Part shown: positions 24,155 through 33,079 of the stretch, in pieces | Numbering within the stretch: the stretch's first letter is position 1 | Layout of the letters: every line of letters starts with the position of its first letter | Assembly (NCBI RefSeq): GCF_947166265.1 | Contig: NZ_CAMVDO010000015.1 | Coordinates: forward strand, 17,356-81,355 | Source of the DNA: an uncultured Fibrobacter sp. | GTDB taxonomy: Bacteria > Fibrobacterota > Fibrobacteria > Fibrobacterales > Fibrobacteraceae | DNA length: 64,000 nucleotides | Direction of reading: 5' to 3' | Notes under the pieces: model-generated | Seen by the model: the letters and a program-made list of their open reading frames with translations, nothing else | Told to the model about the DNA's origin: nothing | Databases searched by the model: none | Position numbers and translations under genes: made by a program

Positions 24155-25711
24155 TTAGCGGAGTGTATCCCGCACAAATCCATTTTCGGGAACGTCACTT
24201 AAGACCTCGAATGTTCCCGAGCCGATAACTGCTCCATTCTTGTAGGCGACTTCGACACGGTACTTGCCCGGGGGCGTGTTCTTTTTGCGGGTGAATGTCC
24301 TGAATCCGGATTCGCGGCCTCCGTTGATTGTCATGCGGCTTGACGAAATGCGGTCTGTAAGCGAGTAACGTCCTGTTGTCGGATTCTGGTAGTACCATAG
24401 GTATTCCAGTTCCGCCTTGAGTTCGGCAGGGGCGTAAACGGATGTTACAAAGTAAACTTCGGAACTGTCGACGCGGTGGACGGTAGGTATCATGAGTCCA
24501 AGAGACTGCATGAATGTGGGGGCGTCTGCATCGCAGCTGTAGCTTGCCTTGTCAAAATTCTGGCAGGCGATTTTTTGCTTGAGTACCAGCGGCACGGGGG
24601 GCACCCAGTTCATGATATAGGCGACCACGAGCAAGACGCTGATGATAGCTGGCGCGATAAGGATTGTCTTTTTACGGTGCGACATCTTCCAGATAAAAAG
24701 GCACATGCCAAATGAAATCAGCGTACTCAGGAAAAACCAGATAAATCCGATGCGGTGAACCAGGTGCGGAATCGCGAAGTTCATGAACATAGTCCCGAGC
24801 AGGCAGAAAAAGGCGAGGCTTACGCCGAAACTTTCGTACTTCTTTTGCAGAAATTCGTTGCCGACCAGGAGAATTGCTAATAAAATAACGAGAAGGAACG
24901 AGGCGAGCGAACCGCTGCTCTTGAAATAGCAGACGACAAGGGCGCTGAACAGACCTCCGAAACAGAACTGTACCGCCCAGGTAAAGCGTTGTTTCCAGGC
25001 TTCGCTCCATTCGCGGTCCAAAAAGCGGTGGTTTACGACAATGGCGTTTTCGGGAATGGCGGTCGATTCGTAGCCGACGTTCTTTGCGAATTTTGAGGCG
25101 GCCCCCTTGGCCTTGACGGCAGCATCTTTCGCTTCGGTCGCAGCTCGGTTCGCGGTTTCCTTCGCTTTGGCCGTGGCGATCGCCTTTGCCTTGGCGGCGG
25201 CTTCCATGGCTTCGGTTGCGGCGCGGTTTGCCGCTTCCTTTGCTCGTACGGGAGTCTTTTGGGCTATAAAATTGGCTGCACGTCTGAAACGAGATTCCGC
25301 TGTCTTTGTTTCAGGGGTTTCCTCGGGGGTGGAGGCCTGCTTTTCATCGTTTTTTTTCGCGGCTACAGGCTCCACCTTTGGGAGCGATTCTGCTTTCTTG
25401 GCTGGCTCTGCCACGGGGGCGCTTACTTTCGGGGCCTGTTTCTGTTGGCTCTTGGCGAGAGCCTGCAGGCGTTCCTTGGTCCAACCTTCGGGGTGCTCCA
25501 GTTGTGCAGAAAGGAGCAGAACCAAGATAAGTGCTCCCGTATAGTAGGCGAGTAGAATCAAAATGTCTGTGCCATACACCATTTGTCCAAGGGTGATGGA
25601 GTCCCAGGTGAAACCGCCTAGAAAGGCTATTGCCGGAAAAAACTTCTCTAATTTTTGAACGGAGGGCTTTGCCCTAAGCTTGTCGACAAATTCCATGTCT
25701 ACAAAATACAA
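24155..25711 (-). CDS. DUF2914 membrane protein with Ala/Lys-rich helical repeats
   Basis: A 518-residue protein. N-terminal hydrophobic segments (~25-65) are followed by a Lys/Glu/Pro-rich stretch. Then comes a ~55-residue Ala/Lys repeat (two copies of NRAATEA separated by AKAKAxA units, ~155-210) resembling LEA or apolipoprotein-like amphipathic helices. About five membrane segments (~240-375) follow. The C-terminal ~110 residues match DUF2914: SGFRTFTRK, PPGKYRVEVAYKNG and FEVL. DUF2914 is of unknown function, usually at the end of envelope proteins. The start is uncertain: TTG 25711 is 10 bp after GGAGG, while an ATG lies five codons further in. It is divergent from the MscS gene with 38 bp between. 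Confidence 0.68.
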   Translation of the reverse strand: MYFVDMEFVDKLRAKPSVQKLEKFFPAIAFLGGFTWDSITLGQMVYGTDILILLAYYTGALILVLLLSAQLEHPEGWTKERLQALAKSQQKQAPKVSAPVAEPAKKAESLPKVEPVAAKKNDEKQASTPEETPETKTAESRFRRAANFIAQKTPVRAKEAANRAATEAMEAAAKAKAIATAKAKETANRAATEAKDAAVKAKGAASKFAKNVGYESTAIPENAIVVNHRFLDREWSEAWKQRFTWAVQFCFGGLFSALVVCYFKSSGSLASFLLVILLAILLVGNEFLQKKYESFGVSLAFFCLLGTMFMNFAIPHLVHRIGFIWFFLSTLISFGMCLFIWKMSHRKKTILIAPAIISVLLVVAYIMNWVPPVPLVLKQKIACQNFDKASYSCDADAPTFMQSLGLMIPTVHRVDSSEVYFVTSVYAPAELKAELEYLWYYQNPTTGRYSLTDRISSSRMTINGGRESGFRTFTRKKNTPPGKYRVEVAYKNGAVIGSGTFEVLSDVPENGFVRDTLR

Positions 25712-25749
25712 AAAAATGAAGCCTCCCTAATTTACTATCTTTTTTAGCG

Positions 25750-26568
25750 ATGGATAAGATTAAAGATTTTTTAGAAAACTGGATGAACCATTTGATGGAT
25801 CATTCCTTTCTTCAGCGCTTTTTGCTTGCGCTGGTGATCCTTGCGGTTGCAAAAGTTCTGTTGATTGTCTTGAAGCAGGTAATCAATCATGCCGAAAGCA
25901 GGGGCTTTGACAAGGCGGCTAAGCCGTTGATCTACTCGCTGTTTGCCTACTGCATCTATATCGTTAGTTTGTTACTAATTCTGCATGTGCTGGGCGTCAA
26001 TACGGCGGGGCTCGTTGCCATGGTCGGTGCGGCGAGCTTGGCCATTGGACTTGCTCTCAAGGATACGCTCTCGAATATTGCCTCGGGCCTTTTGCTGTTG
26101 TTCCTTAGGCCGTTCAAGGCGGGGGACTATATCGAGTGTGGAAACATCAAAGGGAATATCGTAGGCATTGGACTGTTCAATACCACCTTCAAGACCGTTG
26201 ACGGCTTGTTTGTTTCGGCTCCGAATTCTGCCCTGTGGGGTCAGCCCATTGTGAATTTCAGCAAGAATCCGCTCCGTAGGCTCGAAATTACGGTGGGAAT
26301 CGATTACGGGGATTCCCCGGAAAAGGCGCTAGACATTATGCGCGATGTGGTGGCGGGGGAGCCGCTCTTTTTACGCAAGCCGGAACCGCAGTTCTTTGTG
26401 GCCGGCCTCGAAGATAGCGCCGTGAACGTGACTTTCCGCGCCTGGGCGCGTACGCAGGACTATTTCAACCTGCGCTGGAAGTATACGGCCGAAATCCGCA
26501 AGCGTTTTGCCGAAGAAAACATCACGATACCCTTCCCGCAGCGTACCGTTCACGTCGTAAATGACTAA
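25750..26568 (+). CDS. MscS-family mechanosensitive channel
   Basis: A 272-residue small-conductance mechanosensitive channel homologue that releases solutes on hypo-osmotic shock. Three membrane segments lie within the first ~125 residues. The pore helix pattern GAASLAIGLALKDTLSNIASG is followed by LRPFKAGDYIE, the standard MscS beta-domain entry. The C-terminal alpha/beta vestibule ends IPFPQRTVHV, as in E. coli MscS. It lies immediately upstream of mglA but separated by a likely promoter region. Confidence 0.92.
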   Translation: MDKIKDFLENWMNHLMDHSFLQRFLLALVILAVAKVLLIVLKQVINHAESRGFDKAAKPLIYSLFAYCIYIVSLLLILHVLGVNTAGLVAMVGAASLAIGLALKDTLSNIASGLLLLFLRPFKAGDYIECGNIKGNIVGIGLFNTTFKTVDGLFVSAPNSALWGQPIVNFSKNPLRRLEITVGIDYGDSPEKALDIMRDVVAGEPLFLRKPEPQFFVAGLEDSAVNVTFRAWARTQDYFNLRWKYTAEIRKRFAEENITIPFPQRTVHVVND

Positions 26569-26596
26569 AAACCACGTTTTGACGTAAAAAAAAGCA

Positions 26597-26640
26597 ATTT
26601 TGACATATTTGTAAAATCATTTTTGTTAGATTTAGAACAG
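26597..26640 (+). promoter_or_regulatory. Possible mglA promoter
   Basis: TTGACA is followed about 19 bases later by TTAGAT, upstream of an AAGGA ribosome site and ATG 26659. The fit to a housekeeping promoter is only moderate (long spacer). Confidence 0.3.
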
Positions 26641-26658
26641 ATATATCAAGGATGTATA

Positions 26659-27624
26659 ATGTCTTCGATAAATTTTGCTACAAGAGAGATTAGTTGTAAG
26701 GTTGTTTACTATGGCCCGGGTCTTAGCGGTAAGACCACCAATTTGCAGGTGATTCACCAGAAAATGCCGCAAGACAAGCGTACCGACATGGTGTCGTTGG
26801 CGACCGAAGGCGACCGAACGCTGTTTTTTGACTTTTTGCCCTTGAACCTTGGTGATATTAAGGGTTTCAAGACGAGGTTCCAGCTTTATACGGTTCCTGG
26901 TCAGGTTTATTATAACAGTACGCGTAAGTTGGTGCTTCGTGGTGTAGATGGAATCGTTTTCGTTGCGGATTCCCAGAGGTCCCGTCAGGCGGAAAACCTG
27001 GAAAGCTTGCAGAACCTGCGTCAGAACTTGCAGGATTACGGCATGGACCTCGACGATATGCCGTTTGTGCTCCAGTACAACAAGCGTGATATGGACAATG
27101 TGTTCACGCTCGACGAACTGAATGCGGAGCTCAACCCGCGCAACGTGCCTTTCTTCCCGGCGACCGCCCATAACGGTAAGGGCGTTGTGACGACCCTTAA
27201 GACCATCGCCATGCTGGTGATCGAAAAGTTCAACGTGAAGCAGGGCTTTTTACGCCAGGCGGCCGCGAATGTCGGCAATACCGGTGTTCACGACGTTTCC
27301 CTTACCAAGGAAGGCGTCTCGGTCAAGGCGACTCAGCCTGCAGCCCCTGCTGCCCCCGCAGCCGCTCCGGCTGCTGCATCTCCGTTCCGTATGCCTTCTT
27401 TTGCTGCAAAGCCGCCTCAGGCTCCCGCAGCTGGTTCGCCCGCACAACCTCCGACTGCAGGTGCCGGTCTGTTCCAGAAAGGTGCGACGTCTTCGCCCTT
27501 CGGTCGTCCGCGTGCCGCAGCGACGGTTCCGCGTATGCCGACTTTTGGCCGTGAGGTCGCGAAACCTCAAGCCGATGCCGATGACGAAATTGAATTGCGT
27601 CCATACGTTCCCAAGAAGAAATAA
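26659..27624 (+). CDS. mglA: MglA-type small GTPase with Ala/Pro-rich C-terminal tail
   Basis: A 321-residue Ras-like GTPase that sets cell polarity for gliding and type IV pili in Myxococcus and relatives. The P-loop is GPGLSGKTT (residues 19-27). TVPGQVYYN has Thr where most GTPases have Asp, a known MglA trait. Base specificity comes from YNKRDMD. The GTPase domain ends near 195. The remaining ~125 residues are Ala/Pro/Gly-rich and probably disordered, ending EIELRPYVPKKK; typical MglA lacks this. AAGGA lies 6 bp before ATG 26659, so the earlier TTG is not used. mglB follows after 12 bp. Confidence 0.9.
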   Translation: MSSINFATREISCKVVYYGPGLSGKTTNLQVIHQKMPQDKRTDMVSLATEGDRTLFFDFLPLNLGDIKGFKTRFQLYTVPGQVYYNSTRKLVLRGVDGIVFVADSQRSRQAENLESLQNLRQNLQDYGMDLDDMPFVLQYNKRDMDNVFTLDELNAELNPRNVPFFPATAHNGKGVVTTLKTIAMLVIEKFNVKQGFLRQAAANVGNTGVHDVSLTKEGVSVKATQPAAPAAPAAAPAAASPFRMPSFAAKPPQAPAAGSPAQPPTAGAGLFQKGATSSPFGRPRAAATVPRMPTFGREVAKPQADADDEIELRPYVPKKK

Positions 27625-27636
27625 CGAGATTGCATT

Positions 27637-28056
27637 ATGAGTGATTTTACCATTTTCTCTGATGATGCTGCAAAGGTTCAGCGGTTGATGAGTGCCTACC
27701 AGGCAAGCGTCAAGGCTGAATATATCGTACTTTGTCACCGTGACGGCTCTACCATTGCCGAAGTGGGTTCCTTGGGAATCGATGCGACTCCGCTCGCCGT
27801 CTTGAGTACGGCATCCTTCGACTCGGCCCGCCAGGTCGGGCTGATGCTTGGGGGCGAAAATTTCCAGTCGGTTTCTTTTACGGGTGAAAATCGTTCGATC
27901 TACATTTCTCCCGTGGATCAGGCTCTTCTGCTTGTCCAGATCTTTCCGGGATCCAAGCTTCCTAACCGCATTGAAGACTTCAATCGCTTGCTGGTTGAAA
28001 AGCTGGTCGATGCCGTTCCTGCCTTTACGCAGAATACAAGCCGCCTGGTCCGTTAA
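27637..28056 (+). CDS. mglB: MglB-like roadblock/LC7 protein (GTPase-activating partner of MglA)
   Basis: A 139-residue roadblock/LC7 protein. The central strand-helix pattern EYIVLCHRDGSTIAEVG, then SARQVGLMLGGENFQSVSF and SIYISPVDQALLLVQIFPG, fits the family. MglB dimers stimulate GTP hydrolysis by MglA and help place it at cell poles. Its position directly after mglA supports the assignment; the order mglA-mglB is the reverse of Myxococcus. It is co-directional with three envelope genes downstream. Confidence 0.85.
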   Translation: MSDFTIFSDDAAKVQRLMSAYQASVKAEYIVLCHRDGSTIAEVGSLGIDATPLAVLSTASFDSARQVGLMLGGENFQSVSFTGENRSIYISPVDQALLLVQIFPGSKLPNRIEDFNRLLVEKLVDAVPAFTQNTSRLVR

Positions 28057-28079
28057 ACCGTTGATCTAGGGGCTTTCCC

Positions 28080-28541
28080 GTGGCAAAAATCCCACCGCTT
28101 CGAAATTTGCGGAAAACGACGATCTTCGTGATTGTCGTTTTCTTGGGATTTCTCATACACCGAATAGTCGTTGCCTACATGGGCGATTACTCTGTTCGCG
28201 ACTATGCCGAGGCGGAACTGACGCTTGCGCAGAGCGTTGTCTGTAGCCATATCGTAAACGGTTCCCCGTTCGGAGTCGATAGCGTGTTCGAAGAAGGAAT
28301 GCGCCTTTACTACTACTCCACGGTGTCTTCGGCCCTGCAGCTTGGGGGCGACACCCTGATGCACATCTGGTTTAACGGCTCCGATACGGTGCAAAAACTT
28401 GCCTGCGACATGACGCAGGATGTCTGCCTTACAACGATTGTCCCAAAGCTTTTGAGTCCGGGCGAGTGGAGCGTGGACCTGGTTGCCGGACGGAAGTTGC
28501 TTTCAACCCGTCAGTTTGTCGTAGAACCTAACGAAAGGTAG
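28080..28541 (+). CDS. Short DUF2914 protein with one membrane segment
   Basis: A 153-residue protein: one N-terminal hydrophobic helix (~13-33, TIFVIVVFLGFLIHRIVVAY) followed by a DUF2914-like periplasmic domain. The domain matches in NGSPFGVDSVFEEG, MHIWFNG, LSPGEWSVDLVAG and a closing FVVEP. A longer DUF2914 protein is encoded at 24155-25711, so two relatives flank the MscS-mglAB stretch. The start is GTG 28080 with AGGGG about 8 bases upstream. The next gene begins 5 bp after its stop. Confidence 0.62.
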   Translation: MAKIPPLRNLRKTTIFVIVVFLGFLIHRIVVAYMGDYSVRDYAEAELTLAQSVVCSHIVNGSPFGVDSVFEEGMRLYYYSTVSSALQLGGDTLMHIWFNGSDTVQKLACDMTQDVCLTTIVPKLLSPGEWSVDLVAGRKLLSTRQFVVEPNER

Positions 28542-28546
28542 CGTTT

Positions 28547-31450
28547 ATGTCCCGGCATTTCTGGTTGGGACTTTTTTTACTGGCGCTGTCTGCGTGGGGC
28601 ATGGATGTCGATTCCTTGCCAAAGTGGGACCCCGCGCTGTTGGCCCGTGGGGAATCGTTTGTTCCAAATGTAGAATCTCCGGAGCGTACGGATTCGCTGG
28701 AAACTCATGGCTATAAAATGGTACAGATTACCGTGGGCGATGGGGGAACCCAGGTGGACCAGGAACTTTGCTTGTCTATAACGGGGCGCCTGACCGATAG
28801 CGTTTATATTGACGCACTCCTTTCCGATGTGGGGCGGCGTGCGGGGGACCAGACAACAGCGACACTCCGCGAAGTGGACCAGATTTATTTTAGGGTGGAA
28901 TCCCCGCATTACTTTTTGCATCTGGGCGACCTGACGTGGGTGGATTCGTCGATGGGCTTTACCGGAATCAACCGAGCCTCTCTTGGGGCGATGGGGGGCA
29001 TTCGCGGTAATTTCGGCGGTGGATACGCGCAGGTGCGTGGCGTTATCGGAACCGACGAGGTCGAGCATTTTACGCGCATATTTAATGGCGTGAGCGGGCA
29101 ACAGCTGGGCTATTCCCTGGATGGTTATGGAAACTTTATTGCGATTGTCCCGCAGTCGGAAACGGTCTGGTTGAACGGCGTAAAGCTTTTGCGCGGCAAG
29201 GATTACCAGGTGAACTATGCGGGCGGCATGCTTGATTTTAAGGGGGCGGTACTTCCTGGTTTTGATGACGAAATTCGCGTGGAATACGATGCCTACGAAA
29301 GCGATAACATCTATATGCTTAAGGGCGCTTCGGCTAGCTACAGACACCCGAACCTGTACTTGGATGTTTCCGGCTTTAGGCTTGAAAATGATGTAGACCG
29401 CTTAAAGCGTGGCGTGTGGACGGATGTCGATTACGCTCTTTTGAAGGCGGACCGTGGCGATGAGTTTGTTCGTGACGATACGCTTCCGGCTTTGAACCGC
29501 CCCGACCGAACGGACCGTTTTGCTGCAAGAATGCGGATTCAGGAAAACCGCCAGTTCTATGCGGATTTTGAAATGGCGATGAACAGGCGCGATTCCAATA
29601 TAGTGTCTTCGCATGTCGATGGTCCCGAAGGGCGAGCATTCCGCTGGTATGTGACGACGGATTCGACCCGAGACCTGTTGCATTTTCCGCTTGCGATGTC
29701 GGTGTACGGAAACCGGGTGCAAGAAGGGTTTGACATCTTGAATTTCCCCGGAACAGATTTGGACTGGAACCTGTATGGCTTGCGTGACCGCTGGGATTTG
29801 GCGTATGCGGATTCTACTTTTTTAGAAGATGATTTGTTGCATGACGAATTCACGATGCGTACGCGCTTTGCGAGGGAATGGTTTGGATCTGCCCAGTGGG
29901 GCTACCGCCGTAATGCAGACGAAGACTGGAATTCTTCGCGTGTTCAGTTGGGGGTGGAACATCGGAATCGTAATGTCATGGGAAACCTCGCCCTGATTCG
30001 GATTGCAAGTGTTCAGGAACAGGAAATGGAACGCTATCAGGGAACGTTGGATGCCGAATACCTGCAGGGCATGTTGCGACCCTTTGGAAGTGGCGATTTA
30101 CGTTATACGCAAATAGAGGGAGAAACGCCTTTTCACGAAAGTATCCATGACGAGGTCGTGTATGGAAAGTCTTCGAGCGGACTTGGAATTTTCTTTGACC
30201 GTGGCGAGATTCGTGAAAGCGTTGGCGGACGCATGGCTAGGCGCCGTGGCGACAGTTTTGGCGATGAATGGGCGGATTCTTTGTGGGCATCTACCTGGGT
30301 GCAGGAGGCGAATTACAATAGCCGATATTTTACGATGTCTCATTTGTTGCAGTACGAACAAGTGCGCAGGGATTCTTCGGAGAGCGAACACAGCTGGCTA
30401 GGAGATCTTGATTCCCGTTTTGGGGCCGAAGAATTGGGCATTCAGGGGAATGTTTTGTATAAACTAGGGCTTACCGAAGAACAGATTTATACGGCCGTGT
30501 ATAAGGCGGTGGCACCCGGAACAGGTGATGTGCGCTACGATAGCTTGACGGGAAGCTACATTGAGGGGGTGGACAATGGTGACTTTGTTTACGAGGGTAT
30601 GGGGCGTAATGACTCGGTGGGAGCGGTCCTTTCTTCGGAGGCTTCTTTTGCGATTGATTTCCGATTGAATCCGGGATTTTTATTTGGTATACGCGAAGGT
30701 TTTTTGCGTGATGTGACCTTTGGCGGCTCTTATGAGGGCGAAGGGAGCGATACGACGGGGAGGGTGATTTACTTTCCACCGGTAACGACATCGCAACTGC
30801 ACCGTATGACTTCGGGACGCATGGCAGTGGAAGGCTTGGTGGATTGGCAACATCCTTCGGGGGTGTCCCTTGCGTATAGGCCCGGCGCGAGCTTTGACAA
30901 GAAACTTTCTTCGATTTCGTATTATGAGACAACCTATTCGCACGAGTTCGATGCGGGGTATAGAATTAATCTGGATCATTTTGTCGGAGGAACCTTTCTG
31001 ATGCAGGAATGTGAACTTTCGGCGTTGCAGGATTGGAACTGGGATATTTACGAGGGTTCGCTTCGTTACCGCTTTGATTTTTTGCAGGGGTTCTATGTGC
31101 AGCCTTTGGGGAGGTATCGCGTCGGTGAAGGGAGCGATGGAACGGAATACGAAAGCGGCACTTTTGATGCTGACCTTTGGGAGGGCGCTTTGCGTGTAGG
31201 CTATAATCGCCAAAAAAAGGTGAATTCTTTCGCTAATTTTTCGGTGGTGCAGGTGGAGCGCCGTGGAGAAGTCATTCCGTATCAGGTGATGAACGGTTAC
31301 AGCGAAGGTCGCACGTATCGTTTTGAATTTTCGCTCTCGGTGGATTTGAATGATTTTTTGTCGATGGGGTGTAATTATATTTTGCGGTTTGGCGATGCCG
31401 AAGAAAATATCTTTCAGAAGCTGAGCACCGAAGCGAGGGCGTATTTTTAG
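28547..31450 (+). CDS. Large outer-membrane beta-barrel-like protein
   Basis: A 967-residue exported protein with a signal peptide (FWLGLFLLALSAWGM). Alternating hydrophobic/polar strands rich in Tyr, Trp, Arg and Asp continue to the final aromatic residue (EARAYF), as expected for a barrel inserted by the Bam machinery. Around residues 205-240 an ETVWLNGVKLLRGKDYQVNY segment followed by LDFKGAVLPG resembles units seen in SprA-like gliding proteins; I regard that as weak. It sits between the mglAB-DUF2914 genes and an Omp85 homologue and overlaps the downstream frame by one base. Function is unknown; the context suggests surface motility, adhesion or export. Confidence 0.65.
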   Translation: MSRHFWLGLFLLALSAWGMDVDSLPKWDPALLARGESFVPNVESPERTDSLETHGYKMVQITVGDGGTQVDQELCLSITGRLTDSVYIDALLSDVGRRAGDQTTATLREVDQIYFRVESPHYFLHLGDLTWVDSSMGFTGINRASLGAMGGIRGNFGGGYAQVRGVIGTDEVEHFTRIFNGVSGQQLGYSLDGYGNFIAIVPQSETVWLNGVKLLRGKDYQVNYAGGMLDFKGAVLPGFDDEIRVEYDAYESDNIYMLKGASASYRHPNLYLDVSGFRLENDVDRLKRGVWTDVDYALLKADRGDEFVRDDTLPALNRPDRTDRFAARMRIQENRQFYADFEMAMNRRDSNIVSSHVDGPEGRAFRWYVTTDSTRDLLHFPLAMSVYGNRVQEGFDILNFPGTDLDWNLYGLRDRWDLAYADSTFLEDDLLHDEFTMRTRFAREWFGSAQWGYRRNADEDWNSSRVQLGVEHRNRNVMGNLALIRIASVQEQEMERYQGTLDAEYLQGMLRPFGSGDLRYTQIEGETPFHESIHDEVVYGKSSSGLGIFFDRGEIRESVGGRMARRRGDSFGDEWADSLWASTWVQEANYNSRYFTMSHLLQYEQVRRDSSESEHSWLGDLDSRFGAEELGIQGNVLYKLGLTEEQIYTAVYKAVAPGTGDVRYDSLTGSYIEGVDNGDFVYEGMGRNDSVGAVLSSEASFAIDFRLNPGFLFGIREGFLRDVTFGGSYEGEGSDTTGRVIYFPPVTTSQLHRMTSGRMAVEGLVDWQHPSGVSLAYRPGASFDKKLSSISYYETTYSHEFDAGYRINLDHFVGGTFLMQECELSALQDWNWDIYEGSLRYRFDFLQGFYVQPLGRYRVGEGSDGTEYESGTFDADLWEGALRVGYNRQKKVNSFANFSVVQVERRGEVIPYQVMNGYSEGRTYRFEFSLSVDLNDFLSMGCNYILRFGDAEENIFQKLSTEARAYF

Positions 31451-32940
31451 TGTTGTGTCATCCTGAGCGTGGTTCACAAAGGTCCCTGAGCCTGCCGAAG
31501 GGCCGAGAGTGTGTCATCCTGAGCCCATTCGACAAGCTCAGGGTAAACTCCGGGCAAAGCCCGGAGTCGAAGGATCTTCTGCTGGTATTTATTACGTTGC
31601 TTGTGCTCTGTGTACACGCCTTTTCTGCGGATTGTCGCGTTACGGCGGTGCAGTGGGCAAGCGTACATGAATCCTATGAAGAATCCCAGGTGCAGGCCTT
31701 GGTTGGAAAATCCTGCGAAGAATGGTCGCTTACTCGCGAACGTATTTTGAGGTATTACGAAAATAGCGGTTTCTTGGCGGTTGCTTTTGAAGGAAAAATC
31801 GATTCCGCTGGAGTCTTGACGGTTCAATTGGATCGAGGCTCTGCGTGGGTGTGGGCTCCGCCTGAAAATTTGGATTCTTCGGGGAGCAAGCCCGAGGTAT
31901 TCCGCAGACAGACGGGAATTGTCGCTGGTGACCTTGTCTCGCCATTTGATTTGGAACGCTCCGATATGAAACTTGCGCGCCTAGGTTACTATAACCGAAC
32001 AGCTCCGGTGCAAATGTTCCGTGATCCGAAGCGAAATCGTATTGTTCCCGTGTATCACATGCAGGCGGCTGCGGTTTCGGAAGCGTATGCGTTGCTCACT
32101 TATTCCAGCGAAACCGACGTGTGGGAAGGTAACGTGAATGTGGCACTTTACAACATTCGGGGAACTGCCCGCGACTTGATTTTGCAGGGCTTTACCGCCG
32201 AAGATGCTCGTCGCCTAGAGGGTTCGTACAAGGAACCGTGGATTTTCGATACGGACTGGAACTTGATTGCACGCGGCTATTTTGATGAAGATTCCTCGGC
32301 GCGCGACGCTTATGGGGAACTCGGTGTTTCGCGCGACATCGGCTTTGACTTTACCGTGGGCGTTTTCTTGGGCATCGGGAATTCCCGCAAGACTTCTTCG
32401 CTGGAACTGGATTATGTTTCACTGGACCGCTTTGTCTTGCCGCGTAAGGGAACGCGTTTCAAGGGCGCGCTTGTATGGAATATGGACCGCCCCGATTCCT
32501 TGGATAATTACCTAAAGGCCTCGGCCAAGTTCTCGCGCTACATTCCGCTGCTCGGCAATTGGATAACGCGCTTTAGCGGGGCTGCCGGCGGAATTTTCCC
32601 GACAGATGCAGACCTAGATCGCTTCGATTATTTTGCGTTGGGAGGCATGAACGACTTTAGGGGCATGGATTATCGTTTTGTGCGGAGCCGTGCCTATGGG
32701 TATTCTGAATTTGCGATTCTTTGGCAAGACGGTTACGACCTGAGCATCGAGGCGTTCTACCAACCGGGACTCTATCGCTCTTTTAGCCGCCCTGACCGTG
32801 GCTGGAAACGGGAGCAGGATTACGGCGTCGCCTTTACGCAGTACCGTGGCAACTGGAGCGTTAATTTGTACTACGCCCTCCGCAACGGTGAAAATTACCT
32901 CGACGGCATCATCGGCTTCGGATTAAAAACTTTATTTTAG
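31450..32940 (+). CDS. Small Omp85/TamA-like outer-membrane protein with POTRA-like N-terminus
   Basis: 496 residues if translated from GTG 31450. The signal-peptide core is LLLVFITLLVLCVHAFSADC, about 40 codons in. Then come one or two POTRA-like domains (TRERILRYYENSGFLAVAF, then RQTGIVAGDLVSPFDLERS with ARLGYYNR) and a barrel of about 300 residues ending KTLF. The LGGMNDFRGMDYRF segment corresponds to the conserved Omp85 L6 motif (VRGF/Y). Such proteins insert or export other outer-membrane proteins. The first ~40 codons are REP-like repeat sequence, so the true start is unclear: TAGTG coupling to the upstream stop, or an internal non-ATG start after GAAGGA near 31567. Confidence is good for family, low for start. 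Confidence 0.72.
   Translation: MLCHPERGSQRSLSLPKGRECVILSPFDKLRVNSGQSPESKDLLLVFITLLVLCVHAFSADCRVTAVQWASVHESYEESQVQALVGKSCEEWSLTRERILRYYENSGFLAVAFEGKIDSAGVLTVQLDRGSAWVWAPPENLDSSGSKPEVFRRQTGIVAGDLVSPFDLERSDMKLARLGYYNRTAPVQMFRDPKRNRIVPVYHMQAAAVSEAYALLTYSSETDVWEGNVNVALYNIRGTARDLILQGFTAEDARRLEGSYKEPWIFDTDWNLIARGYFDEDSSARDAYGELGVSRDIGFDFTVGVFLGIGNSRKTSSLELDYVSLDRFVLPRKGTRFKGALVWNMDRPDSLDNYLKASAKFSRYIPLLGNWITRFSGAAGGIFPTDADLDRFDYFALGGMNDFRGMDYRFVRSRAYGYSEFAILWQDGYDLSIEAFYQPGLYRSFSRPDRGWKREQDYGVAFTQYRGNWSVNLYYALRNGENYLDGIIGFGLKTLF
31456..31580. repeat. REP-like palindromic repeat cluster overlapping the Omp85-like gene start
   Basis: Contains TCATCCTGAGC twice, GGTCCCTGAGCCTGCCGAAG (also at 37042 with one change) and a perfect 8-bp stem CTCCGGGC-AAA-GCCCGGAG at 31548-31566, ending GTCGAAGGATCT. 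These are the hallmarks of dispersed REP-type sequences, but here they are in an open frame. Confidence 0.8.
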
Positions 32941-32944
32941 GTGT

Positions 32945-33076
32945 GAGCTATGAGCTGCGAGGTCGGTCGCCTCCGGCTCCCTTTGAGTCAAAGTTTGGCA
33001 GCGCAGCTGCGATTATATAAGCTCAAAGGCACATTGTGCCGTCCTCATACCACAGAGTGCCTCTGGCACGAGCTCA
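32945..33076. repeat. Intergenic array of three-base-loop hairpins with conserved linkers, copy B
   Basis: Between convergent genes. Stems: GCAGC-GCA-GCTGC (32998-33010), GGCAC-ATT-GTGCC (33028-33040) and GTGCC-TCT-GGCAC (33057-33069). The last sits between CTCATACC plus five bases and GAGCTCA, exactly as in copy A at 5581-5617, but with another stem. AGCTATGAG and CTTTGAG linkers are also shared. Confidence 0.62.
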
Positions 33077-33079
33077 TTG

